The translations under genes and the position numbers were made by a program. From Mangrovibacter plantisponsor (GTDB lineage Bacteria > Pseudomonadota > Gammaproteobacteria > Enterobacterales > Enterobacteriaceae), in contig NZ_QGTS01000009.1 in assembly GCF_003182475.1 (NCBI RefSeq), forward strand, positions 124,001 to 188,000: 64,000 bases of DNA, given 5' to 3'. The number at the start of each line of letters is the position of its first letter. The first letter of the stretch is position 1. Positions 17,696 to 25,905 of this stretch are shown here, piece by piece. A model generated the notes under the pieces. That model was not told the DNA's origin, made no database searches, and worked only from the letters and a program-made list of their open reading frames with translations.

Positions 17696-19033
17696 TCAGT
17701 GTGCGTCAATAAACACTATCTTCAACACAAACAACAGCGCAACCACCACCACACAAGGGCTGAGGTCACGCAGGCGGCCGGTGCCGATTTTCATCACGCA
17801 ATATGAAATAAAGCCCAGCGCAATACCTTCAGTAATTGAGAAACTGAATGGCATCATTACTGCGGTGATAAATGCGGGTACGGCTTCAGTCAGGTCGTTC
17901 CAGTCAACACGCGTCAGGCTGGAAGTCATCAGCACACCCACATAAATCAGTGCACCAGCTGCCGCATAGTCAGGCACCATACCCGCCAGTGGCGACAGGA
18001 AAATCACCAGCAAAAACAGTAAGCCAACTACCACCGCCGTCAGCCCGGTACGCCCACCGACAGAAACCCCGGAAGAGGATTCAATATAGGCTGTAACTGA
18101 CGAAGTACCAATAAACGCACCTGTTACAGAGGAAATACTGTCAACAAACAGCGCCTGTTTCATGCGCGGAAACTTGCCTTTCTTGTCGGCCAGGCCTGCT
18201 TTATCGGTAACGCCAATCAGCGTGCCAGAGGAGTCAAACAAGTTCACCAGCATGAAAGAAAAAATAACCCCGGCCAGGCCAATATTGAATGAACCAGCCA
18301 GATCAACATGGCCGAAAACAGTATGCACATCTGGTGGAGCAGAGACGATACCGGTGTAGTGGACATCGCCCATCATCCAGCCCAACAGGGATGTGACAAT
18401 AATGGAAATCAGCACGGCGGCGTGAATATTACGCGACGCGAGAATGGCAATAATAAAGAACCCAATGATACCAAACAGCACCGAGTGCGAGGTAAGGTTA
18501 CCAATAGCGACCAGCGTATCTTTATTGGCGACAATCACACCGGCGTTTTTCAGCCCCATCATGGCAATGAACAGGCCAATACCACTGGTGATACCGACGC
18601 GCAGGCTGACCGGGATATTGGATATCATCCAGTAGCGAATTCGGAAAATCGTCAGTAATAACAGGCCAATGGCGCCCCAGAAAATGGCACCCATTCCAAC
18701 CTGCCAGGGCAGGCCCATTGCACCGACCACTACAAAGGCAAAGAAGGCGTTCAGCCCCATAGCGGGAGCCAGCGCAACTGGCAAGTTAGCAAAAATCCCC
18801 ATCAGTATGCTGCCAAATGCAGCAATCAGGCAGGTAGTGACAAATACCGCGCTGGTATCCATCCCCGCCACGCCGAGAATTTGTGGGTTAACAAAAACGA
18901 TATACACCATGGTCAAGAAGGTGGTGAAACCGGCTATCACTTCCGTGCGTACGCTTGTCCCGTGAGCGCGTAATTTGAAGACGCGTTCCAGCAATCCCTG
19001 GCGCTCTGCCGGGGTGGTGTGTAGTTGATTCAT
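17696..19033 (-). CDS. adeP: Adenine permease AdeP (NCS2/AzgA family)
   Basis: Proton-coupled purine importer of the inner membrane; E. coli AdeP is a high-affinity adenine transporter. The 445-residue product equals the E. coli AdeP length and is nearly collinear with it, from the ERVFKLRAHGTSVRTEV start through LAPAMGLNAFFAFVVVGAM, FDSSGTLIGVTDKAGL and SSVTAYIESSSGVSVGGRTG to the C-terminal KIVFIDAH. About 12-14 hydrophobic segments are present. The start ATG at 19031-19033 was chosen over a TTG two codons upstream. Divergent from yieH, the same pair as in E. coli (yieG/yieH). Confidence 0.93.
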   Translation of the reverse strand: MNQLHTTPAERQGLLERVFKLRAHGTSVRTEVIAGFTTFLTMVYIVFVNPQILGVAGMDTSAVFVTTCLIAAFGSILMGIFANLPVALAPAMGLNAFFAFVVVGAMGLPWQVGMGAIFWGAIGLLLLTIFRIRYWMISNIPVSLRVGITSGIGLFIAMMGLKNAGVIVANKDTLVAIGNLTSHSVLFGIIGFFIIAILASRNIHAAVLISIIVTSLLGWMMGDVHYTGIVSAPPDVHTVFGHVDLAGSFNIGLAGVIFSFMLVNLFDSSGTLIGVTDKAGLADKKGKFPRMKQALFVDSISSVTGAFIGTSSVTAYIESSSGVSVGGRTGLTAVVVGLLFLLVIFLSPLAGMVPDYAAAGALIYVGVLMTSSLTRVDWNDLTEAVPAFITAVMMPFSFSITEGIALGFISYCVMKIGTGRLRDLSPCVVVVALLFVLKIVFIDAH

Positions 19034-19198
19034 TATCAATTTCCGGTAAAGGAAGAAAAAAACGTCGCTATCCTATACCAAAATGGCTAAATGTAGAGGC
19101 AATAGCCGGATTTTTTTCACTGATTAGCGCATACGGGATCGATTGCATTGCGCAAACAACGTAGAGTAAACGTTCAACTTATAAATTCAGGAAAACCC

Positions 19199-19864
19199 AT
19201 GTCAGCCATTGAAGCTATCTTTTTCGACTGCGACGGGACGCTGGTCGATAGCGAGGTGATTTGTTCCAAAGCGTATGTGCATATGTTCCACGAATTTGGT
19301 ATTACCCTGAGTCTGGAGACCATGTATCAGCGCTTTAAAGGCATCAAACTCTACGAAATCATCGATACAATCAATCATGAGCACGGTGTTCAACTGGACA
19401 AAGCGGAACTGGAGCCTGTATACCGTGCTGAAGTGGCGCGCTTGTTTGAAAGTGAACTGGCAGAGATCCCTGGGGCTCGCGCGCTGGTTGAATCTGTGAC
19501 GGTTCCTATGTGCATTGTCTCCAATGGGCCGGTGTCAAAAATGCAGCAGTCACTGGGTAAAACGGGCATGCTGCACTTTTTCCCCGGGCGCCTGTTCAGC
19601 GGCTACGATATTCACAGCTGGAAGCCAGACCCGGCTTTGATGTTCCATGCAGCCGAAGCCATGCAAGTGAGCCCAGAAAATTGCATTTTAGTTGACGACT
19701 CTATGGCAGGTGCTCAGGCGGGAGTGGCAGCAGGTATGCATGTATTTTATCTCTGTGCTGACGAACATAACCAGCCGATTCACCACCCACGCGTCACCGT
19801 TTTTCATGATTTAGCGCAGTTGCCCGCATTGTGGCAGGCCCGGGGCTGGGTTCTGACGCGTTAA
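19199..19864 (+). CDS. yieH: HAD-superfamily sugar phosphatase YieH
   Basis: HAD phosphatase; E. coli YieH is described as acting on 6-phosphogluconate. The 221-residue product carries motif I FFDCDGTLVDSEV with nucleophile Asp, a helical cap (about 17-80), motif II SNG near 119, and motif III/IV KPDPALMFHAAEAM with VDDSMAGAQAG. Alignment with E. coli YieH is near full length. The start was placed at 19199 because the upstream extension is not family-like and AGGAAAA lies before this ATG. It is divergent from adeP, with which it is also paired in E. coli; a link to purine salvage is conjecture. Confidence 0.92.
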   Translation: MSAIEAIFFDCDGTLVDSEVICSKAYVHMFHEFGITLSLETMYQRFKGIKLYEIIDTINHEHGVQLDKAELEPVYRAEVARLFESELAEIPGARALVESVTVPMCIVSNGPVSKMQQSLGKTGMLHFFPGRLFSGYDIHSWKPDPALMFHAAEAMQVSPENCILVDDSMAGAQAGVAAGMHVFYLCADEHNQPIHHPRVTVFHDLAQLPALWQARGWVLTR

Positions 19865-20251
19865 CACACTGGTTCCCGTCTTCAAGCTGGCGGTGGAGCC
19901 AGTTTTGCCATGTGCTGTAAAGGGATATGGCAGTCAGGACGGGACTTGTGCCTGCTTTTTACCCTGATTTTTCGGGCCGCACTCAATATCATTCAGAATA
20001 ATATCCTTTATATTGTTTAATCATTGTATTTATGGCTTATAAATGCATTTTTTATTGATATAAATTCCTGCCGCCGTTTCTCTCAGGTAGCATGCCGCTA
20101 CGAAAATTTTACCCAAGAGTTTCAGAATCCGGCATTACTGGTCGTTTTTATTCAGTATCCAGGAACGCGCAGAGAACTTCCTGGCTTGATTATCCATACC
20201 TGGCCTGAGTTGTACCGTGGGTTTGGTAAATGCAACATAAAGGAGTATGTA
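19865..20251. other. Intergenic stretch with a weak terminator
   Basis: A short hairpin CTGGC / GCCAG followed by TTTT (19887-19906) could end yieH. The rest is AT-rich upstream sequence of the lipoprotein gene. An open frame covering 20024-20251 in phase with that gene has unlikely amino-acid content and is not considered coding. Confidence 0.5.
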
Positions 20252-20794
20252 ATGAATACAGGTCGTTTTTTCCAGTTAACAAAAAAAACGATTGCATTCG
20301 TACTGGCGGCGGGAATTGTCGCAGGCTGTAATGAGAAAACAACAGGAGTTGATCCCGTGAAATTTGTCGATATGGAAAAGTTGTTAGTGGATTCGGGGCT
20401 GGCTGAACAGGAAGCTGCACATTTGCGCCTGGTTAACGAACGCCTGAAGCAGGGTGCTGAATTAGCCGGTAAACAGTACAGCACCATGGATGAAGAGAAA
20501 GTGGGCTTAGCCCGCCAGGCTGATGGGCAGATTTTGCAACTCCAGTGGCAGGCAGAGCAACAAAATGCACGTAAAACGGTGCTGGCTGCCGTTACTGAAG
20601 CAGCAATGTCCTGGCAGGATGAACATGGCGCAGTGGCAATACTGCCTCGTCAGGCAGCTCTCTCCGTGGCTAAAGATGCAGATATCACCGACGATATTCT
20701 GGCAAAACTGAAAAACTATACGGTCAAGTTTAATTCACTGCCAGAAGTGGCTATTAAATCAGAAGAACATAACACACCAGCCACCAGTCATTAA
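20252..20794 (+). CDS. Predicted lipoprotein, helical, unrecognised family
   Basis: The 180-residue product has a lipoprotein signal peptide: Lys-rich n-region, hydrophobic AFVLAAGIVAGC, lipobox Cys26. The mature part begins with KFVDMEKLLVDSGLAEQEAAHL and a long Gln/Glu-rich helical segment (about 45-115), reminiscent of Skp/OmpH-like periplasmic helical proteins. The last third is less structured. No catalytic motif was seen. AAGGAG precedes the ATG at good spacing. It lies upstream of the small LuxR-like regulator with a 71-bp gap. I do not recognise a gene name; location would be a periplasm-facing membrane leaflet. Confidence 0.75.
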   Translation: MNTGRFFQLTKKTIAFVLAAGIVAGCNEKTTGVDPVKFVDMEKLLVDSGLAEQEAAHLRLVNERLKQGAELAGKQYSTMDEEKVGLARQADGQILQLQWQAEQQNARKTVLAAVTEAAMSWQDEHGAVAILPRQAALSVAKDADITDDILAKLKNYTVKFNSLPEVAIKSEEHNTPATSH

Positions 20795-20865
20795 TTCTCT
20801 TACGGGTATTACAACCGTAATACCCGCATTCCCAGCCTGCCGGTGACCTAAAGGATTTCACCAGA

Positions 20866-21441
20866 ATGAAAATTTGTGTCATTTCCGATGACAGCTATTT
20901 TTCTGTTGGCGTTGCTGCAGCTATGGATAAATTCTGTCCAGTACAGCATTACAGCCCTGGAAAAGCATTAACAATACCAGTCTGTGAGCTTGAGCAATAT
21001 TTTTATATTGTTCTGAATATTCGCAACCGTATGTTGTACAGAAAGGTAAGCTTAAGGTTAATGCGCTGTAAGGCAGACAAAATAATATTATTGCCTAACT
21101 GGCATCGGCTTGCGCGTAACTTTCGCCGGTTATTTACACCGTTAAAGATAACCCCTGCTGAATTACGTGGGCTGTTGATGTGTGAACCGCTGTGCAGGCA
21201 GGGGGCAGATAAAGTGGCACTTAAAGCATCCTACTTTGATATTTATCAGTCTATTATGGAAGGTGATAACTACAGTTATTTAATAGAGAAAAATGAAATC
21301 ACCTATAAGCATATTTTTTATATGAAAAAAACCATCCTGAAACAATTAGGGATAGATAAAGTAAATCCAGGAAATGTCTTTCTGGCTGAATCTGTATTTC
21401 TTGGCTTGCAGGGGCGTAATCAGGTTAAATTTATTTCCTGA
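20866..21441 (+). CDS. Small LuxR-like regulator (putative)
   Basis: A 191-residue basic protein. The N-terminal half (MKICVISDDSYFSVGVAAAMD) looks like the start of a receiver-type fold but lacks the usual acidic pocket. The C-terminal region ending in YKHIFYMKKTILKQLGIDK resembles the recognition-helix end of GerE/LuxR DNA-binding domains, where the pattern is (T)xxTHxxxIxxKLG. That architecture, a degenerate receiver plus LuxR HTH, is seen in RcsA- and BglJ-like regulators. It is encoded between a lipoprotein and an orphan substrate-binding protein. Many AT-rich codons set it apart slightly from the flanking genes. Targets are unknown. Confidence 0.6.
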   Translation: MKICVISDDSYFSVGVAAAMDKFCPVQHYSPGKALTIPVCELEQYFYIVLNIRNRMLYRKVSLRLMRCKADKIILLPNWHRLARNFRRLFTPLKITPAELRGLLMCEPLCRQGADKVALKASYFDIYQSIMEGDNYSYLIEKNEITYKHIFYMKKTILKQLGIDKVNPGNVFLAESVFLGLQGRNQVKFIS

Positions 21442-21602
21442 GTTGAAACTGGTGTGAGCTTTTACGCCCCAGAGATGCAAGAGGTGGAGAAAATTTACTC
21501 AGTAAACCAGGAAAAAGTCATAACCTGAGTGCTTTTCGTTATTTGCGAAATCAGTTGGCCTGTGCTGTCATTATGTTTTAAAAAAATGGCAGGCTATACG
21601 AT

Positions 21603-23198
21603 ATGTTGACAAGGAAATTTCTTACCGGGTTGTTATTTTCTACCCTGTTTCCCGCCAGTGCTGCACTGGCAGCGGAAAGCACGCTGGTTTATTGCTCTGT
21701 TGCTTCCCCTGAATCTTTTAACCCGCAATTAGCCAGTTCCGGCCCAACCTTTGTTGCCAGCTCACAAACACTGTATAACCGCCTGGTGACATTCGACCCG
21801 AAAGATAACTCGCCTGTTCCTTCACTGGCAACCTCCTGGACCATCAGCCCAGATGGCAAAACCTATACTTTCACTCTGCGCAAAGGCGTTAAATTCAACA
21901 GCAATAAATATTTTACACCCACGCGGGATTTTAACGCCGATGATGTCATTTTCTCGGTAATGCGCCAGAAAGATGCAAATAACCCTTACCATAATGTGTC
22001 ACATGGTAGCTACGAGTACTTCAATGACCTGGAGCTGTCATCGCTTATCAAAGAAGTTAACAAACTGGATGATTACCATGTCCAGTTTGTGCTGACTAAA
22101 CCTGATGCCGCATTTCTGGCTGACTGGGGAATGGACTTCGCGTCAATTTTATCTGCGGAGTATGCTGATGCCATGCTGAAAAAAGGTACTCCAGAGTATG
22201 TAGATACCTGGCCGATTGGCACCGGGCCTTATGCGTTACAGCAATACAAGGTCGACTCCCTGATTCGTTACATTGCCAATCCGAATTACTGGGATGGCGC
22301 AGTGCCAACCAAACACCTGATTTTCTCCATTACTCCTGACGTACAAACCCGCCTGGCAAAACTGGAGAAAAACGAGTGCCAGATTATCCCGGCACCCAGC
22401 CCGGTACAGTTTGACGCTATCAAAAAAGACAAAGACCTTACTCTGCATTCGATTGACGGGCTGAGCGTTGGCTATCTGGCGTTTAATACCGAGAAAAAAC
22501 CTTTCGACAATGTGCTGGTGCGCCAGGCGCTGAATTACGCAGTGGATAAAAAAGCGATTGTTGACGCCGTATTTATGGGGTCAGGAACGGTGGCAAAATC
22601 ACCGATTCCCCCAACGATGATGGGCTATAAAAAAGATTTGCCAGATTATGATTACAACCCGGAAAAGGCCAGGGCTCTGTTGAAACAGGCGGGATTTGCG
22701 AATGGCTTTGAAACCAACTTGTGGTCCATGCCGGTTCAGCGCCCTTATAACCCCAACTCGCGGCGTATTGCTGAAATGATCCAGAGCGACTGGGCGAAAG
22801 TGGGCGTGAAAGCCAAAATTGTTACCTGGGAGTGGGGTGAATACCTGTCCGGACTGCGTAAAGGTGAGCATGCAACGGCACTGTACGGGTGGATGTCAGA
22901 TAATGGCGACCCGGATAACTTTGCCGACACACTGCTCAGCTGTGGCAGTATTAAAAGTGGTTCCAACGCGGCTCACTGGTGTAACAAAGACTACGATGCT
23001 CTGGTAACCAAAGCGAAAGAAACCAGTGACCCGGCAACGCGAGCGAAACTATACCAGCAGGCACAAACTATTTTTTACCAGCAGGCTCCCTGGCTGACGT
23101 TAGCAAATGGGAAAACGTTCTATGCCACCCGCAGCAATGTAACCGGGTACAGTGTCAGCCTGATGGGAAGTGATTTCTCGAAAGCAAAACTGAACTGA
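21603..23198 (+). CDS. Periplasmic peptide-binding protein, SBP family 5 (DppA-like)
   Basis: Extracellular solute-binding protein of the Dpp/Opp class, 531 residues. An N-terminal signal peptide (FLTGLLFSTLFPASAALA, cleavage before AES) is followed by the family pattern FNPQLASSGP, LATSWTISPDGKTYTFTLRKGVKF, FNADDVIFS, IGTGPYAL, and the C-terminal SDNGDPDNF and SNAAHWCNKDYDALV segments typical of DppA. The closest functional guess is dipeptide or haem binding (DppA does both), but SapA/MppA-type roles cannot be excluded. No permease or ATPase genes are adjacent, so it would work with a transporter encoded elsewhere. Upstream ribosome site is weak. Confidence 0.85.
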   Translation: MLTRKFLTGLLFSTLFPASAALAAESTLVYCSVASPESFNPQLASSGPTFVASSQTLYNRLVTFDPKDNSPVPSLATSWTISPDGKTYTFTLRKGVKFNSNKYFTPTRDFNADDVIFSVMRQKDANNPYHNVSHGSYEYFNDLELSSLIKEVNKLDDYHVQFVLTKPDAAFLADWGMDFASILSAEYADAMLKKGTPEYVDTWPIGTGPYALQQYKVDSLIRYIANPNYWDGAVPTKHLIFSITPDVQTRLAKLEKNECQIIPAPSPVQFDAIKKDKDLTLHSIDGLSVGYLAFNTEKKPFDNVLVRQALNYAVDKKAIVDAVFMGSGTVAKSPIPPTMMGYKKDLPDYDYNPEKARALLKQAGFANGFETNLWSMPVQRPYNPNSRRIAEMIQSDWAKVGVKAKIVTWEWGEYLSGLRKGEHATALYGWMSDNGDPDNFADTLLSCGSIKSGSNAAHWCNKDYDALVTKAKETSDPATRAKLYQQAQTIFYQQAPWLTLANGKTFYATRSNVTGYSVSLMGSDFSKAKLN

Positions 23199-23262
23199 TA
23201 CAGAAAAACATACGGCGTTGCACAAAAGTGTCGTAACCACCGCACCAGGGATGGCGCAGTGG

Positions 23263-23964
23263 TTAGCTACCCAACTCCGGTTTACGGCGATACATGCGCC
23301 GTGGGTGGCCGGGTTTGCCATAGCGCATTTCCACATCCAGAAACCCGTTGTCCACACAGTGCTCCAGGTAACGCCGGGTGGTGGTTTTACTCAACCCGGT
23401 CTGGCTCACCACATCATCGACAGATAACACTGTGTCATGGTGGCTGGCAAATAAGCTTTGCACCCGGCTTAAGGTTTGTTCTTCAATCCCTTTATTACCG
23501 TTTTCTGTACGGTAATTTTTACCTTGCAACTCGTAGAGCGAATCCACATTGCGTTGATCGACAATTTTCCAGGTACGCTGCTGCTCATTAAATTGCACGA
23601 AGCGCGCCAGAGACTGGTCCAGCCTTTTCCACGAGACAGGTTTAAGGATGTAGTCGAAGGCTCCATTGCGAATCGCCTGGCTGCAGGTATCCATATCGCT
23701 GGCGGCAGTAATAAAAATCACCGAGCATTTGTGCTCAGCAATCCACGGACTGTTCATCAAACTGATCCCCTTGCCATCTGGCAGGTAGTTATCCAGCAAG
23801 ACCAGGCCCGGGCGCAGGTGCTGCAATAACTGGCGGGCATCCGCAAGGGAAGGTGCAGTGCCTGCATAGCGCAGTTGTGGGTGGTTGCGGAGTAATTCTG
23901 CATGCAGCTCCGCCAGTGGTGCTTCATCTTCCACAATCAACACATCAATGGGTTCCAGTTGCAT
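23263..23964 (-). CDS. dpiA: Response regulator DpiA (CitB)
   Basis: Transcriptional response regulator of the DpiBA/CitAB two-component pair that activates citrate fermentation genes. The 233-residue product has a receiver domain with the acidic pair in VLIVEDE and phospho-acceptor Asp58 in LVLLDNYLPDG, a switch Thr in IFITAAS, a Lys in YILKPVSWKRL, then an output domain with a helix-turn-helix in SVDDVVSQTGLSKTTTRRYLEHC. The start at 23962-23964 was chosen from family length; the frame is open further upstream inside dpiB but that part is not CitB-like. It overlaps the end of dpiB by 20 bp, so the two are translationally coupled. Confidence 0.93.
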   Translation of the reverse strand: MQLEPIDVLIVEDEAPLAELHAELLRNHPQLRYAGTAPSLADARQLLQHLRPGLVLLDNYLPDGKGISLMNSPWIAEHKCSVIFITAASDMDTCSQAIRNGAFDYILKPVSWKRLDQSLARFVQFNEQQRTWKIVDQRNVDSLYELQGKNYRTENGNKGIEEQTLSRVQSLFASHHDTVLSVDDVVSQTGLSKTTTRRYLEHCVDNGFLDVEMRYGKPGHPRRMYRRKPELGS

Positions 23965-25582
23965 ACACAGTTTCCTCTTCTGTTGGAGCAAGGGCTGGCA
24001 CGCAGGGTATAAACAGCGAAAAAACCGTGCCAGAAGGAATATTATCGGCGACTTCGATGCTGCCGCCAGCCTGGGTGATATAGCTGGCGATAAGATAAAG
24101 CCCAAGACCGTGGTCGCCATGTTGTTTGGTGGTGACACCGCGTTCAAAAATATGCTCACGGATTGCCGGATCCAGACCAACACCGTGGTCTGCAACTTCA
24201 ATAATCAGTTCCCGGCTGGATAAACGAATCAGTACTTCGACAGGAAGATGTGCGCCGCTGGCACGCTGGGTGGCTTCAATCGCGTTATCCAGCAGGTTAC
24301 CAATTACGGACAAAAGCCCGGATTCAGTAAGCCCGTGGAAAGGTTCACGCATTTCACACGCCGGGTCGAACCGTAACGAAACACCTTTCTCCCGTGCGCG
24401 TGCTGTTTTGCCTAATAGCAACCCGCACAGTGTGGGCGACTGAAACCGGTCAGAAATAAAATCCAGGCACTCCTGGTCATGCTCTGACTGGCTTTGAATA
24501 TACGCTGTTGCTTCCTGATAGCGCCCCATATGCAGTAAACCCGCCAGTGTCGCCATATGGTTTAGCTGTTCGTGCCGCATGATGCGCAGGTTATCCAGGT
24601 ACCGTTTAACCTGGCTGAGTTGTGCGGCCATGGCATCGATATCGTTACGGTCCCGGAAAGTAATTACCCAGCCCTGTAACTTCCCTTCCAGCATAATACG
24701 CACCCGGCTGGCAATAACCGTCAGGTGGTTAAAACAGCAAATCTCATCGTGGGTATCCTGCTGCAACATGATGTCAGGGCGGAAAAAGTGCACCGGCTCA
24801 ATCAATTCTGATAACGGCTTGCCACGCACTTCGCGTGAGGATTGATTCAGCCCAAGCAAATGTTTGGCCGCCTGGTTGATAACAGCAACCCGCGATTGAG
24901 CATCAATGGCAATCACCCCTTCATAGATAGATTCCATCAGCGCTTTTTGCTGGCGAACTAATAAACCAATTTCCCGTGGCTCCAGTGAGAAAATTTGCTT
25001 TTTGATACTGCGGGTAAAAAACCACGAAAAAACAAATAATGACATCAGGATAAAAGCGGCAGATAACGTAATATTAACCACTTTACGCGAAGTAATGTTG
25101 TCGAGGTAGCTTTTCAAATACCCAACAGAAACAATACCAATAACCTTACCCTGATTATCAAAAATAGGTGATTTGCTGCGCAATGAAATACCTAAACCAC
25201 CCTTGCGAATAGTAGTAATTGTTTTACCTTTCAGAACAGACTGATTGTCACCGCCCACTAATTTTTTACCAACCCGGTCATTAAATACTGAGTGAAAAAG
25301 ATGCAGGGCATGTTCATCACCAATAACAATAAAACTGGCATCACTGCGCTTCGCTACCTGGGTCATAAACTGGTTGATTTGTGTTATGTCATGGTGTGCG
25401 ACGGCTGTCTTTAGTGACGGGATAAGTGCTATCTCCTGAGCCTGAATGCGGGCTCGTACGCTCATTTCCTGGTATAACTGGCGGCTCATATCAACATAGT
25501 AATAGACCCCAAGCAGCACAAACAGCCCCATGAAAAACACCGCAAGGGAGACAAACAGTTTTACCTGGAATGAGAGTTTCAT
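23945..25582 (-). CDS. dpiB: Sensor histidine kinase DpiB (CitA)
   Basis: Membrane sensor of external citrate. The 545-residue product has a first membrane segment (about 9-30), a periplasmic PAS/PDC domain (about 40-175, including SKSPIFDNQGKVIGIVSVG), a second membrane segment (VVNITLSAAFILMSLFVFSWF), a cytoplasmic PAS domain (YEGVIAIDAQSRVAVINQAA), the phospho-acceptor His in MRHEQLNHM, and an HATPase domain with NLLDNAIEA, DHGVGLD and GDHGLGLYL. This is the CitA/DcuS architecture. It is divergent from the citrate carrier gene, the standard arrangement for citrate-responsive loci. Confidence 0.93.
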   Translation of the reverse strand: MKLSFQVKLFVSLAVFFMGLFVLLGVYYYVDMSRQLYQEMSVRARIQAQEIALIPSLKTAVAHHDITQINQFMTQVAKRSDASFIVIGDEHALHLFHSVFNDRVGKKLVGGDNQSVLKGKTITTIRKGGLGISLRSKSPIFDNQGKVIGIVSVGYLKSYLDNITSRKVVNITLSAAFILMSLFVFSWFFTRSIKKQIFSLEPREIGLLVRQQKALMESIYEGVIAIDAQSRVAVINQAAKHLLGLNQSSREVRGKPLSELIEPVHFFRPDIMLQQDTHDEICCFNHLTVIASRVRIMLEGKLQGWVITFRDRNDIDAMAAQLSQVKRYLDNLRIMRHEQLNHMATLAGLLHMGRYQEATAYIQSQSEHDQECLDFISDRFQSPTLCGLLLGKTARAREKGVSLRFDPACEMREPFHGLTESGLLSVIGNLLDNAIEATQRASGAHLPVEVLIRLSSRELIIEVADHGVGLDPAIREHIFERGVTTKQHGDHGLGLYLIASYITQAGGSIEVADNIPSGTVFSLFIPCVPALAPTEEETVYATGTH

Positions 25583-25656
25583 TATTTGCTATAACGCACT
25601 TATTAAAAGATCAACTTTACCATTTTTCATGTGCCCGTCGCTGTCGCTATAAAAAA

Positions 25657-25676
25657 CTTGTGATCCTCTACACAGC
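25657..25676. promoter_or_regulatory. Candidate CRP site upstream of the cit operon
   Basis: TGTGA (25659-25663), six bases, ACACA (25670-25674); nine of ten core positions agree with TGTGA-N6-TCACA. CRP control is known for citrate fermentation genes in enterobacteria. Confidence 0.5.
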
Positions 25677-25731
25677 CTGAATTGGCAGGGAATTAATTTA
25701 ATAGGCGAATTTTGAAATTTTGTTACTGAAA

Positions 25732-25805
25732 ATAATAAACTCCATAAACACCACGCAATTAAATCTGCACTGCATCACACATTATAATAAACTCCATAAA
25801 CACCA
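25732..25805. repeat. Pair of identical 22-bp direct repeats, probable DpiA sites
   Basis: The same 22 bases (beginning ATAATAAACTCC, ending AAACACCA) occur at 25732-25753 and 25784-25805, 52 bp apart start to start, about five helical turns. They lie in the dpiB-cit divergent intergenic region, where the cognate response regulator is expected to bind AT-rich sites. Confidence 0.7.
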
Positions 25806-25905
25806 TACAATCCATTAAAACTTCCTGCTTAATATGTATTTCCTCACATTATATAGGTGCTTGCTCTTTTAATCTGACCCGGAACAATAACCAAGGGGCT
25901 TAATA

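Noticed and set aside
20024-20251. N-terminal extension of the lipoprotein gene to 256 residues
   Set aside because: The extension is not protein-like, and the internal ATG has a strong ribosome site and a canonical lipoprotein signal.
23234-23265. Inverted repeat TAACCAC / GTGGTTA as terminator between the DppA-like gene and dpiA
   Set aside because: Only 7-bp arms with an 18-base loop, no T run, and it reaches into the dpiA stop region.
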